NCBI GenBank assembly: GCA_023055355.1
Contig: JALJCS010000038.1
Span: 3,472,001 to 3,536,000 of the forward strand
Length of the DNA stretch: 64,000 bases
Source of the DNA: Agelaius tricolor
Lineage: Eukaryota; Chordata; Aves; Passeriformes; Icteridae
Direction of reading: 5' to 3'
Positions 1 to 14,200 of the stretch are shown here, piece by piece (the stretch's first letter is position 1; each line of letters starts with the position of its first letter). Both the position numbers and the translations under genes were made by a program. The notes below the pieces were generated by a model, which was given only the letters and a program-made list of their open reading frames with translations, was not told where the DNA came from and did not search any database.

Positions 1-1484
1 TTTATGGAGTCTTAACTCTAGACATTGCTGTGGGATATATGGATATGAGGGAGAAATTGAGAATCTCTGTTAACCTTGAAAGAGGGACCTGGGTTATACA
101 CAGGCTGTTGGAGGCATTTTTCTTTAGGAGAGGTTGCACTGCTGTGCAGTAAAGGCTGATTGTGGTGGTACTTCAGTGTGCTTTTTATTGGAATTTTTTA
201 GCTATAAATCTCTATGAAATACATGTAGTATTTTTGATAACAAGAAACCACAAGCGCTTTGCATTTGAACTTCTCTGTAACTATTACAGTTTTGTCCTGA
301 TTACAAACATCTGACTTTTCTGGCTTCCCATTTTATTACTCTTACTGACAAAATGCTGAATCTTATAAGAACTCCAAATAAGAATTGCACAACTTTTTTC
401 TTTTATAAGCAGAAATGCATCTGGTGTGGAGCAATTACTGTGGGTACTTCACTCTGCATATTGTAAACAATATTTGTTGTGTACTATGAGAAAACAAGAT
501 TATCATGTGCTGCTAAGGCTTCACTGAGCTCCACTGGAAACTGATGGATTTCTCTGGTTTGTCAGCCTCCATCCTCCCCAGATTGTTAAGAGGTGATAAA
601 ATTGAAAAAGACACCCTGATGAATTTACTGAGCTTCCTGTGTACCAGATTCCTGCCTGGTATTGTTTGGAGCTGGGGTTGGATTACTTCTGAGTGTGTCC
701 TTTCCACCCTGAGGTGCAGCTGTAACCCTGATACTGTGCCAGAGTCCCACTGGTGTTAAAGTGAGAATGCTCATTGATAGCATCAAAAAACATTGATGAT
801 TGTTTTTCTATCCTTAAGTGCACCTTTGCTATGCAGCATTCATCTAGAAGAGAGAATATTTGTGATGAAGATGCTCTTGCCTTTCTCACAATAAATAACA
901 ATACTGTGTCACACCATGTTTTCCTGGTTAAACCAAAAGTGTAAGGGTGATAACATCTGATGAATTCCTTCTAGGGATGCTTCTCATCTTACCTGTGAAA
1001 AGGTCCAGTCACATGGAGTGCCAGTGCAGCAGGGCTGAAGATGATCTCTAACAGAATTAGAGTTAGATAATGACTTCTCAACTCTTCATAATTAAATTGA
1101 GCAGGGCATGGTGCTGCAGGCTGTGTTCCAGCCTGGTTGCTGTCCTGTCTGTGATGCATATTTCTGGGAAATCTAACAGTGGGATGCCACTGGAGGGTTT
1201 GACACTGGTATGGGTGTGAACTGTGTGTCATTAGTCTTACTTGGATCTATTTAATAGAATTGTTAAATAATGTGCATTGATACCACACAGCCTTACACTT
1301 CATTAATGCTGGACTGGATTTAGAAATACAATGGAGTCTGTCAGTTCCTTATGCATTCTGAAGAAAAGGGAGATATTTTCCACTTCAAATTCTTCGAGTG
1401 ATTTTGTTTCTAAAATAAAACTCGCTTGAGTGCTGCATGTATTGTGAGAAAGAGAACTGACTCGTACCTGTGTTGTCTCAGCAG
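1..1484. other. SEC16A 5' flank or 5' intron, no gene seen
   Basis: No convincing coding exon or RNA gene was seen on either strand; the open frames here are short and match no family I know. A possible 3' splice site (TGTTGTCTCAGCAG) ends at 1484, about 77 bases before the SEC16A start codon. This suggests that the sequence before it is an intron separating a noncoding first exon, outside the window, from the first coding exon. The stretch is AT-rich and without CpG clustering, so the SEC16A promoter is probably not here. Confidence 0.5.
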
Positions 1485-1561
1485 GCCAGAAGAAGAAGAA
1501 GAAGCCTCTGCGCTGCCTCCGCAGGTGGTTTGTCACCGTGTGACCCTGCCAGGAGGCCACC

Positions 1562-4500
1562 ATGCAGCAGCCACCGCAGCCTGTCCCTGCGGGGGCGGCT
1601 CCTCCTCCTCCCGCCGGCGTGGCTCGCAACATGTACTGGAGGAACAGCCCCCTCGGCAGGCGGGCAAACGCCGCGGCCGCGCCGGTGCAGCCCGTGACTG
1701 ACCCGTTTGCCTTCGGCAGGCAAACCCCGCAGGGCGCCCCCTCGGATCACCCACCCAAGGGCAGCGCTGCGGCAGCGTTCCCGCAGCCCTCCCGCGCCGG
1801 GGACAGCCCGCACGGACCACACACCTCTCTGCCAGCTCCCGTGGCTCAGGCGGGGATAGGCACCAGTAGCTTTCCCAGTGTTCCAGTTCCTTCTCCGTCC
1901 CCGGGGTTTGTTATAAATAGTGCTGCAGAAGGGCATCCCAATGCTGATGTCGGACTCCGCGGGCCTGCAGCGCCCTTGCATTATAACCCAGGAGCAGCAG
2001 TGGAAAATTCTTTCAGTGTGCATCCTGGAGTGGTGTCTGCAGCGAACAAACCTGGAGCTAGACAGGATGTTGGCAGAGATCCAAATGATGCAGCTTCAGC
2101 ACCCAGCACAGCAGCGCTCTTCCCACCACCTCCCCAGCAGCCTGGGTCCCAGTGGAGGCCTGTCCCAGGGAATCTGCAGTCTCCAGTTCGGAATTTTGTG
2201 CCCTATCCTGAGCCGTCTCCTCAGACTGACGTTCATAACATTTCTCAGCCTTCCGTCAGCACTTCTCACCCTCCTCCACACACAAATGTCCCACAGGGTC
2301 CTGGGCACCAAGGAATTCCACAAAACATCGTGCAAGCGCCTTTACCCGCTGGTTGTGAGAAGAATGGCAAAAATGGCCCTGCAAACAGCAGTCAGCACAT
2401 GAACAGCATCCAGCCTGGAAATGTGTTTAGGCAGAACACAGACATGACCAACCCTTGGTCAAACCAACCTTACCAGGAACAGTTTTACCCACAGCCACTT
2501 TTGCAAGACTCCAGTTTTGTCCTTCCCACAGCTCAGGAAAACAACCCCAAAAATCAGTCTCCAGCTATGTCTGAAACGTCAAATAGATCTATTCCCACAG
2601 ATCGAGATTCAGGAACTCTCTCTATGTTCTTCAAAGGGGATGAAGCAGAAAATGAAGAAATACTTTCATCTGAAAAAAAATACGTAATGGAGAAAACAGA
2701 GTTTGATGCCTGTCAGCAAAATCCGGCCTCCCTGTATCACCAGCCTGTGCATCCTCAGCAGGTGGCAGCCAATATTCTCTCTCAGGCACAGCTGGGTACA
2801 GCTGGTGAAATGGTACAGAAAGGAATGGATGCCCAGTACTTCCCTAAACTTGTCAGCCACCAGGAGGCACAGGCTGCTAAGCACTCTCTGTTTGCTGGTG
2901 ATGACAAGGCGCAGATAGGTGACCCAGCTGCTGGGTCCCAGTATGAAAACGTGGAGAACCTGGAGTGCATTCAGAATCAGGAGGTGCTGCCAAGTGAACC
3001 CCAGAGCATCAACGCTCCATCCCCTGCTGCTGGTCCTGATCCGTACAGGTACGGATCCTTCCCGGGTCAGGTGCTTCCCAAGAATGCTGTGAGCCATGCT
3101 GAAGGAGGACCAAACCTGGAGGCACCTGACTCCTTACCTCACCCTGGCCGACCAGACAGCGGCTCTTCCAACTACAGCAGCATCAGCCACAGGAGCACTT
3201 CCAGCTCTGCACGGCCCCCGGAGCAAGTAGGTACATTTATCCAGCAGGAAATTGGGAAGCCTGATGAGGAATCCTCTGCCAGCTTCTTCAAACAGATTGA
3301 CTCCTCTCCTCTGGGAGGTGATTCAGGAGAGCTAAACCTCAGCAAGAGCTACCACAGCAATCTATCCCAGCCTCCCACTCCAAGTCCTCCTAAGCCTACA
3401 GGAGTGTTTCAGACAAGTGCAAATAGTTCTTTTGAACCTGTGAGGTCCCATGGAGTTGGTATAAAACCTGCAGAGATCGACCAAGCAAAGATGGTGGTTG
3501 AATTGAGAGAGAACCACTCAAACCAAAAGAATATCAAGAAGAACACAGCAGTGCCTGCTGCATCCCCTGGCAATCTTGAACAGCCACCAGATAATCTGGA
3601 AACAATTTACATGCCTCAGGTACACCCAGGGCCTCTTGCAGGCGCTGGGGAGGCTGGAAACACGCTGCACTCTGGACCTGTTGTGGAAAATATACAATCA
3701 GTATCTGAGAGACGCTCCTCAACCAGAGCTCAGGGAGCAGTTAAGAAGTGTGATAGCCCAGCAACAACTTTATGGGCTCACAATGAGTTACCAAATTTTG
3801 GGGGAAATGTTCTCCTAGCTCCTGCTGCTCCTGCAGTGTATGTACCTGCCAAACAGACTGTGGAAGTCATTCAGCCACCAGAAGAAGGCCTGTCTCATCA
3901 GCAGCCATGTAAACCAGGGACTATTGCTGTGCAGCACTCCCAGGATGGAAATATAGCTTTTGAAAATCTTGAGAATCCTCCCAAAATGGGAGAGGAGGAA
4001 GCACTTCAGTCTCAGGCAAGTTCTGGTTATGCAAGTTTATTGTCTTCTCCACCTACAGAGTCTTTGCAAAATCAGCCTATTCTGATTGCTCAGCCTAATC
4101 AAAGCTATAACTTGGCTCAGCCAATTAATTTTTCTATTTCTCTATCTAATCAGCTAAGCAACAATGAAAACAATCAGCCAATGAAGGACTCTGGAGTTGG
4201 GGACAAGCCTGCGATGGGTCCCCAAAGTTCACATGCTGGTGGGGAAAACATGCCATTACCTGTGATGCAAGTTGGATCTCTCTTAGTTAATGCACTTCCA
4301 AATACTAATCTGTTAAAACATAATTTATTACAAAGTCCTGTTAATTCTTCTGATGCTGCTTCTAATCAGCCTGCAAACTTGCTTATGAAAACTCCTCTTA
4401 ATTTGACTCCAGAAGGGCAAAAGAATGTTAATGTGGAAGGCCTTGTTCCTGAATTTGCTAGCAAGCCAGGGTCTAACTCGTCTGTTTCTCCTGGGACAAA

Positions 4501-5254
4501 CCTTCCCAGTGGAAGTGCAAGTGGCCTGGTCCCCCCTGTTAATTCCATAGCACAGGCTAATAATTCTGCAAATCAATCAAGTAGCAAAGAAGCTGCTGGA
4601 GTGCTGGACTTCACAGTGCCACGGACGTTGGAGAAAAGCAGCACAAGTAATTCTGTCCAGGTGCACAATCAGTCACCCTCTGGTGCTCCAGTCCAACAGG
4701 CAGCTGGTGCTGGTCAGGTGCGTCCCGAGGTGCCTGACAAACAACATTTCTACCAACAGGTGACAAAAGATGTGCAGCACCAGGCTGCAGCAGACCGAGC
4801 TGCACAGCCACAAATGCAAGCAGCTCAAATGCAGCCACCAACATCTGGGCAGCCCTCAGTTCCTGCAGACTCCCAGATTTCCACAGGGGCTAAGGCCATG
4901 CAGCAGGGGGACAGCCAGGTGCTGGGTAACCGTCCCCAGCCTGGGGGGCCCCAGGAGGCAGGTTCAGCCCAGCCAAGGTACGAGCAGACGAGTCCCGGCA
5001 AGCAGCCGGTGTCAGAACAGCCTCCAGGTGCTCCAGCTGCCACTGCCCCTCCTGCCACCACTGCTCAGGCAGTGCCACCCAACGGGCAGCAAGACCTGCA
5101 GCGTCCACCCCCTCCTCAGACCCCTCAGGAAGCCTTTGGTCCACCCCAGAACCCTTACTACTACTACAGACATCCCTACGATGCTTACCAGGCTCCATAT
5201 CCACCACCTTATCCTCCTGCAGACCCCAGGACAGCAGCTCACCTTTATTACATG
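1562..5254 (+). CDS. SEC16A: SEC16A first coding exon, disordered N-terminal half
   Basis: A single 3693-nt exon encodes residues 1-1231 and ends in phase 0 at a GTAAGT donor. It is rich in Pro, Ser, Gln and Asn, with no transmembrane segment or signal peptide. A conserved-looking MYWRNSP block lies near the start. The 5' 250 bases are very GC-rich, while the 4030-4590 part uses many A/T-ending codons and encodes Asn/Gln-rich sequence. In SEC16A this region is known to be intrinsically disordered and to help recruit the protein to ER exit sites. The exon closes with a Tyr/Pro-rich run ([13 protein letters not shown]) that continues into the next exons. Confidence 0.95.
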
Positions 5255-8200
5255 GTAAGTTTCTATTTTTCCCTTTTTTTCCCCCCTTAGTATGTATTAT
5301 TCATTTTCATTTTTGAGTTATGAATTTAAGCAGTCGTGTCACGATCAACATTCAGCAGAGCATTCATGTTAAGTGTTTAAGTGTAGGGAAAATCTAGACA
5401 GCAGTAACAAAATCGACATTGCAAAGATTATGGGGACTTAAATAGTTTGCTGATACCAATTCCAGTTGGTACAGATGTCAGCTCATAGCAATTTGTTTGG
5501 AAAAAGTTGTCAGTCCAGATGCTCAGACTTGGTCCCTATCTGCTGCTTGAATTATTGATGATTTAGTAGAATGGTTGAAATTACTTTAGCCTAGACATAA
5601 TGTTTTTTTTTTCTTAAGTTTAGGATATTAATAACTTGACTATAACCCCTGCCACAAAAAGGAATCAAAGCTAAGCTGTAGTTTATTAACCTCCATTTCT
5701 TCAGGTGTCACTGCTGTAGTGTGAATGGTGATGTGTTTGGTTTGAACTGTTCATTGTGGAGGTGTGAAGCCTTTTCCCTTGCCTGTGCTCTTGCAGGAGG
5801 ACAGCTATGGCTCACTGCTGTGGTGTGAATGGTGATGTTTTTTGGTTTGAACTGTTCATTGTGGAGGTGTGAAGCCTTTTCCCTTGCCTGTGCTCTTGCA
5901 GGAGGACAGCTACGGGCAGTACGACCCCCGGTACCGGCACTACGAGGGCGGCGCTGCCTACATGGAGCCCGGCAGTTACCGCTACCCCGAGCCCGAGCGG
6001 CCCAGCTCCAGGGCCAGCCACTGCTCTGACAGACCTGCCTCCAGGTGTGTGATTGCTCAGCTGAGCCAAGATTTGGGTACCCCAAAGCAGGGAGGGTAGT
6101 GGTGCCTGTTGAAGTTTTGCAGCATAAACCACAGGGAGGAATTCAAAACCTCTTTGTGTGCTGCCTCAGGGATGGATGGTATCAAATGCCTGGGAAGGAT
6201 ACAATTCCCCAGCCTTTCCTCTTGCTTGTTGTTCCTTTCATTCAGTTCTTTGGGGGTTGTTGGTGTTTCTGCCAGGCAGGAAGTCACTGCGATAGCCTCA
6301 GTGCTGATGTTTGCTGTGAAAGAGCAGTGCAGGTCATGGGGTTATTAATCAATACTCATTTATTTTCTGCCTTGCACTTAAGCAGGGGCCCCCTGGTCTG
6401 TTAATGAATGGCAGTTTTGCACATTGGGTGAAATTTGCCTTGCAGCACCATGGATACACAGTGGTTCAGGTGCTCAGAAGAGAGTGGTGAGTCAGGTGAC
6501 AGCATCCTGGTGCTGTGTCAGGTCCATTTGTGTACAATTCCCTCAGGTGTGGATAAGCTTTCCTCACAGAGCTCCCAGAATGTGGTCTGGGTGGCAGAGT
6601 TGCTGTGTGGGCATGTCTCACCCACTCATTTCACTATTAGGGAAACTTATAAGCCTTGATCTGTCTGATTAATACAAAATAAAGACATTTGAGAGAGGGG
6701 GAACAATGCGTTCAGATGCTACTTGAAAATATCAAATAAAAGCAAGATTAAATCTCTGACTCAAGCAAGAAGCAGCAAATTACCTTGAAGAGATTGCTGC
6801 TTTCTAGTGATAATTGTGTAAGTTATTTGTATGAACTTCAAATTAATGACAAAATGTTACTGTTATCTGCTGAGGGGTTTGCAGTTTCTAACAGAGAAAC
6901 TCCTGTTACCTGTCTGGAAATGATTAAACCCTTTGTAATGTTTGTTGTTGGTAGTTCACTCATGGAGCAGTGATCAAATTACAAATATCACATTTTATTT
7001 ACCATCTCCAGAAGATTGTAGATGTATTTTGGTCTTGAGGAGAACAAAACAATGGCTGTAGCTCCATGTGATAACTTTTACCATTTTCTTAAGTGAATTT
7101 AAGTGTGCTGTGAGCTCTTGAAATGAGATGATAACCTCTAGCAGCACTTCCTGCTGTGTCCTCTCCTGAGGTGCTATTTTTAGAAGGGGTTGAAGTTTCT
7201 GTACGTGGCAGTGGGCAGATCAAAGCCTGTTAGAAGTGGCTGTGTCAGGGCTGCTGTGTGAGTGCCAGTGCAGACAGACAGGGACTGTGGTGTGGAGCTG
7301 CAGGGCAGCAGAGCTGTGTGTGTGTGTGAAACTGCCCTGAATGTGCACTGATGGCACAGAGCTTTGTAAACTCTGCTTGCAGAAAGGAATGAGATCTCTC
7401 TGGAGGAGGCTGGGGAGACTGGTTGGGTGGCTCAACCTGATGAGATAAGATCAGAGCTCCTGTGCAGAGTGAGTGCTGTGTTAGCAGGCTTCCCACACTC
7501 CTGGACTCGCTGCGCCACTTTGGAGTTTGCACTCTGGGTTGTAGGACCAGTTGTAGGGAAAGGTGGAAGTTTCCATCACTCCCAACTGGCATTAAATACC
7601 TTCACCTGCTGTGTGTGTGCCCAGGTGTGTTTGTGAGGTTCATGCACCTTTGTTGGTACAAACATACATGGATGTAAACATATATATACATTTATGTGTG
7701 TGCACATACATGTAGACACTGCATTTTTCATCTAATATTCATCCTCTGGCTTTTTTCAGAAATTCTAGGATGATTTGAAAATGTTGTATAATAAAGGCTC
7801 ATGCTATTTAAAATAATGACCACATCTTTCTTTTTTTCATCAGAAGAAATGATCTTTTTGTATGCACTGACTCTTACTTTGCTGTGTTGGTTTTACCCAG
7901 GTTTTTGTGCTTGTTTGGACAACCAGCTCTGTAAATGAGTATTTTCTTCATCATGAGCTGTATAATAAAACACTGTTAAATTTAGGGGAGCTATTATTTC
8001 TTAATGAATTGTTAAATTATCGACTTCTCTGTTGAGACAGTTCAAAGGATGCTAATTATAGCAGTAGTTTCTGTGAATAATTGTCTGTAAGTAATTAAAC
8101 TTATCACCAAAACAGTTTATAAAGCCACTAAATTATTGTATGCTAAGGGTTGTCAGCTTTCAATGGCACAACAATTTAGTGGTATATTGGGTTGTAAAGT

Positions 8201-11200
8201 CTTAATTTTGAGACTCCTTGGTTTCTTGGAAATGCATTATTTTAACTATGCAACTCTGTCTAATCAATTGGGGCATAGAGTTTTTCCTACCTCCCGCTGA
8301 ATTTAGAAGAGATTAAGGAGGAATAACGACTTTTTTTATACATTTTTGCTTTCTTTCAGGCAAGGGTATACAGAAGATTATTATGGAAAAGGTGGATGGA
8401 GTGATTATTATTCAGGCTATTACCCAAACTCCTATGATTATGGAGGTAAGGTCCAAAAGAACTCTGATTTTTTTTCCATAGATTTTCCTCACTTGACCCT
8501 TCAGTTTGCCTTTCCTTTGTGCAAACCCTCCATTGTAAGGGTACAGAACAGTTTTGTTCCACGTGTTGCAAGGCTGCCTTTCACTGGGGTGTGTCCTTGG
8601 TGTGTGACCTGAAGGCAAACCTGTAAAGTGAATTTTAGGTGGGTGTAAAGTTGACTCACAACTGGATTTTGGTTTTGTCCATCATTATCTAAGTGCTCAC
8701 TGAGACATGCTGGCGTTGGGAGTCTGGAGGTAATTGCTTGTGGAGTGCCTGGGAGGGTTTTAAGCAACATCTGTCCACATCCTGAGATGTTTTGCTTGGC
8801 ACTCTGCAGACTGATCACAGAGATTCTGTGAATCTCATAACAAATAATAGGATTGAGGTTTAAAGATGTTAGAAAAGATCTGATGGCAAACACTGACCCC
8901 TCAGGAGTAACTAACTCTAACTGCCATGTTTCTCTGAAAGATGTGAAATTGATTTTTTAAACTTTTTTTAAAGTAAAAAGGAGTGGGCATATTTATGTTG
9001 CATTAAGTGCATTGCTTTGGGTTTGCTTTGTGCTTTAGGACCAAACCAACTTGTAATTAAAGAGAAAGGAGCAGAAAAAGATTATTAGGCAAAACCCACC
9101 AATATCTGAACCATTTCTTTTTCTTTTCCAAAGATCCAAGTCGCTGGGAACGATACCCTTACGACCCCAGGTACAGAGACCCCAGGAGTTATGACCAGAG
9201 GTACTGGTATGATGCTGAGCACAACCCTTACCAGAAGAGAGAAGCATATCCATATGGCAGCAGGTTTGTCCAGTCTATCCACGTTCTCCCAGTGCTCTTT
9301 CCAGATTCTCTGGAGCAGGCTGTTAAAATGCAGTGTTACACATATTTCACAGTGTAGTTGCTAGTGTGTGTGTGTGTTGCTAGTTCTTTCTGTAGCTTTA
9401 ACATAGGTCATTGAGGGAAAACCAGATGAGCTGTCACATCACTCTGACAGAGGGATTGAAGGTAGCAGCGTTTGTTTTTAAACCAGCTTAACATTCTGTG
9501 GGTTTTCAAAACACACTCTGAGTATAATGTTGGTCTTGATCTTGAATAATCTGGATGAACTCTGTGAAGGAATGTCAGTTTGTTTACTGTAACAACAACC
9601 TCTGTGTAGGCAGATTTAAGGGCCCTTCTGGAGCAGGTCCTGTGGTGTTACATTTTAGTTAAATGGTGTTCTCTGTCTCAGCCCTCGAAAATGTAGAGTT
9701 TATTCCAAGCCTGTGATACTGCAGGGGGAGGATCATGGATCTGTAATCCCATTGGCCCAAGTCTCATTCTGCACCCACTTTGAATCTCCCTGTTAGGCTG
9801 TGCTGGGGAGACCAAACCTCTCTTGGCCCTTTTCCCCCTAGGCTCTCCCTCTCTCCCCCTTCTCCCTCAGAAACCAAGCAAACCCCTAATAGAGATCCGA
9901 AATTTCATCATGTGGAGCTATTTGATGGTGCTGGGAGATCGATTAGGGCGTCGTGATGATTTTCAGGATTTGGTGTTTTTTATGAAGGTTGAGGGCCATT
10001 GGTTGTTTCTGTATGTGCATATGAGGATGATGAGGATGGTCCCACTGGGGCTGGGACCTCCAATAAACCCTCATCTAATCAGCTCCTCCAGAAGCTGTGT
10101 GGAGTCTCCTTGCCTGCCTGCTGCTACCAGTGAGCACACAGCTTAGGGGGCTCCCCGGGGATCCCCCAAACAAACTGCACCAAAGCCAGTGTGACTGTGT
10201 TCACAGGGGTCCGAGGATGAGGGAAGAGACGAGGATCTGACTCCATCTTTCAGAAGGCTTGATTTATTATTTTATGAGATATACTACATTAAAACTATAC
10301 TAAAAGAATAGAAGAAAGGATTTCATCGGAAGGCTGGCTAAGAATAGAAAAAGAAAGAATGGTAACAAAGGCCAGCAGACTATGATTGGCCATTAATTAG
10401 AAACAACCACATGAGACTAATCCCAGATGCACCTGTTGCATCCCACAGCAGCAGATAACCATTGGTTACATTTTGTTCCTGAGGCCTCTCATCTTCTCAG
10501 GAGGAAAAATCCTAAGGAAAGGATTTTCCATAAAAGATGTCAGCGACAGTCCAGCTTTCCTGCCTCAGCCCCGCGGGTGCCTGAGCTCACTCCTGCTGTG
10601 TGTGTGTCCCTCAGGAACGAGCGATACGAGGACAACTGGAGGTACGACCCCCGTTTCACCGGGAGCTTTGACGACGAGGCGGAGCCGGCGCGGGATCCGT
10701 ACGGGGACGAGTTTGAGCGGCGCAGCGTGCACAGCGAGCACTCGGGCCACAGCCTGCGCAGCTCCCGCAGCGTGCACAGCCACCGCAGCAGCTTCAGCTC
10801 CCGCTCCCAGCAGGTGAGCTCCAGCGGCACACACAGCCCGCCACCTGCTCTGCTGGGGGTGGCTTTCTTGTTTTCTAGTAAGAAAATATTTCAGGGCTTA
10901 GCACGGGGAATGAAAATTTTGGTTTTTTTGAAAATGTTCATAAGCTGAGGCTGTTTTGTGATGTAGTTTTGAACTTAATGTTTCTTAAGAACTGAAAGTT
11001 CTCCTGCAAAGAGAGGTTTCAGCACTCAGCTGTGCAAGTTGCCACACACACACAGAAATGGAAAATTTCCTCTACTGAATCCATACGCTGTTTGTGAGAA
11101 CGTTGCCTTCCCTGTGCTTGGCTGTAGTGGACACTGTGCCTGGCTTTGAGTCATGTCATTTTTCTCATCACAAGTTTGGCTGTGTTACTGAACTTGGGAT

Positions 11201-14200
11201 GTATTAAAGGACTAACTCATATTAATATGATGTTATTTTGACTTTAAAAGCAAAAACCAAAGCTAACTGACTACTCATCTACTTACACCACAAATACAGA
11301 TACATGAAAAGCTCAGAAAATATTTGGCTAATTTTTGAGGTACAGTTTTTGCTCATGTAATGGGTCATTTCACCTGTACTTGGTTCATCATGTTACTTGG
11401 AAGTTTAGGTACTTTTCCAGTCCAAATTCCAGTTAATTCAGTAGTGTTTGAAGCAGTATTGGAAATCATTTAGACATTAATCTTTAGGCACCTGCTGTCA
11501 TTTGACATTTGTTGGGGTTTTTCAGTTGGGATTTTCTGTCTGTTACAGCAGAGGTGAGCATTCATTCTGGCCCACAGTTGTTGGTAACAGAACTGGTGCT
11601 ATAATCTTAACTTTTCACACGAGCACATAGAAATTCTGCTGTGAGAGAACTGAACATGCTTGGATGTGAACAGATCAAACAATGGTAAAAACATTGGGGG
11701 AGAAGACAAAATGATGAATTATCACAGAAGGGTCACACAGGGGGGGCTTTCTGCAAGGCTGTGTGTGTGCAGTGCTGCTTGCTGAGTGTAACCCCAGCTA
11801 ACCTGGCTGATGTGCCCTGCCTAGAGCCAGCTGTACAGGAGCAATCACGATCTCACTGCCTACGAACCCCCTGCACAGGCAGTGCACGCAGATTATCCCT
11901 ACGGAGGGTATGAGCCCAGCTTTGATGGACAGCAGCCCTTCCCAGACTATGGCTACCCTGCTGAAACAGCCTGGTCAGCTGTGGAACAAGGTATGGAGCA
12001 AGGGGAGGGAGGGAAAGCCTTGCTAGAGATACAAAACACTTCCTCTGGAAAAGCTTTGCCAAGGTGGTGATGTCTGTTTGGCTCTTTGAAGATGTGTTAT
12101 GTGTTTGTACAGAGATGACAGGAATGTGTCTGATACTATCAAAACTCCTGCACTGAAAAAAAAAAATAACAGGATTTTAAAGTTCTGGAGTTTAGTTATT
12201 GCAAATCTTCAGGTTTGGGACTTTGGGATTATAAAGGAACTGATTGTTTCTTAGAAAGTTCAGCCAAATTCAGTAACAGGGTGTTTTCCACTAACACTGC
12301 AGGATTATTGAATTGGGTAAAATGCATCAGCAAGTTTGCTTAGCTGCAGGGCAGGTTACCTGTTCTTATTTTATCTTTTCTCCCCATTTCAGCACCTTTA
12401 AGGCCCTCAACACCTGAGAAATTTTCAGTGCCTCATATCTGTGCCAGGTTTGGGCCTGGGGGCTTCTTAATAAAAGCACTGCCAAACCTGCCTTCTGAGG
12501 GTCAGCCAGCTCTGGTTGAAATCCACAGCATGGAGGTAAAGTTTAGAAGGAAAAATGGGAAGTAATGGAATAAAGGTCTTTCTTTTGGAAGGGAAATGGG
12601 GAACTTGAATCTATAACTTCCTGATTTCTCTTTTTTTTATGTCAGTGCATGTATCTTTGTATGTTTGGGCTGTAATCATAAGTAAAACAGTAAATTTAAA
12701 AGTTCCTTTCCTCTGAGAGATGACTTAGTCATGATGAGATCATCCAGCTCCTTATAATTTTGTTCAGGAAGATGTACAGAGTAATTGCATTAAAGTAGAT
12801 TTCATAATTCATCGTCCTTATGCAGGTTGTGACAAAGTCACTCTTTAAATTTTGCTTAAGAGGCTGGATTACTTGATGGGTCATGTTCAGCTCTGGGGGT
12901 TTTATCAGTAAAAGGCAAAATTTAGAATTACAAGAATTTCTTATGGATTATATTTGTGTTTCAGACTATGTTACAACATTCTCCAGAGCAAGAAGAGATG
13001 AGAGCCTTTCCTGGTCCACTTGCTAAGTATGTCCCTACAGTTTTCAAAAATAATTTTCATACTTTCAGAAATTATTTCTTCATTGCAAATTACAGGATTT
13101 AAACTGACTTAAAATATTTGTGGCTTTTCACCTGCTTAAATAATACATGAGCTTTAAATTTATTCCTCAGAGTAATTACAAATAATGACCTGAATGTTTA
13201 CATTTGTCTCATTAAAAACTTTTTTCTTTTTTTTTTTCAGGGATGAGACCCATAAAGTGGATGTTATTAATTTTGCACAAAGTAAAGCTGCACAATGCTT
13301 TAAGAATGAAAATTTAATTGACAAAGAATCCGCAAGTCTTCTTTGGGACTTTATTGTACTGTTGTGCAGGCAGAATGGGGTATGTCTCACTGCTGGAGTT
13401 TTTATCTATCCTAAAGTGTTTTGTACACAAATAGTTTTTGTGCAAAGATCTGGAATTTGTGTTCTAGTCATTGATCTTGGAATATGTCACAGACTGAAGG
13501 AATGTGTAAACTGGGCACTCACCCTCAGCTGCTCAGAGGTGCTGATGTTCACACATTGCTGTTGAAGTGCCAAATAAAATGCAGGCAGTGTTGAAATAAC
13601 AAATTTTTCAAATTTTGTTTCCTCTCCACACACACAGACCGTTGTGGGAACAGACCTGGCTGAACTTCTGCTCCGAGATCACAAAACAGTGTGGCTTCCT
13701 GGGAAGTCCCCTAATGAGGCAAATTTGATTGATTTCAATAATGAGGCTTTGGAACAAGTGGAAGAGGAATCTGGTGAAGCCCAGCTCTCATTTCTCACTG
13801 ATAACCTTGTGACCACAGTTGACAGTTTTGAGAAGGAGACTGAGAGATTCAGGGAGTTGCTGCTTTATGGCCGTAAGAAAGTGAGTGCCTGTGCTGCTAC
13901 TTATTTTTGCAGTGCATGCAATATTTCATGGCACTGTATTACTCTGATACAGAAATTTATACCCTACAGCTCATAATCTAAAGCAAAATTACAGTGTGTT
14001 AGCTTTTATCTAAACATACTTTGATTTGATCACAAATCACTACTGTAAAATTGGTTTTTATTAGTAATATGTGAAGCTATTCCCAGGAAACTAATTTGTG
14101 TGTTTATTAGGATGCTTTGGAGTCTGCCATGAAGCATGGCTTGTGGGGTCATGCTCTGCTCCTTGCCAGCAAAATGGACAGCAGGACACATGCAAGAGTG

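Noticed and set aside
7670..7715. TATATATACATTTATGTGTGTG run as a possible functional element
   Set aside because: Short simple-sequence stretch in an intron with no further structure.
9823..10146. 107-residue open frame in SEC16A intron 4
   Set aside because: It lies inside LTR-like sequence, has no similarity to retroviral or cellular proteins that I recognise, and contains an AATAAA within its coding sequence.
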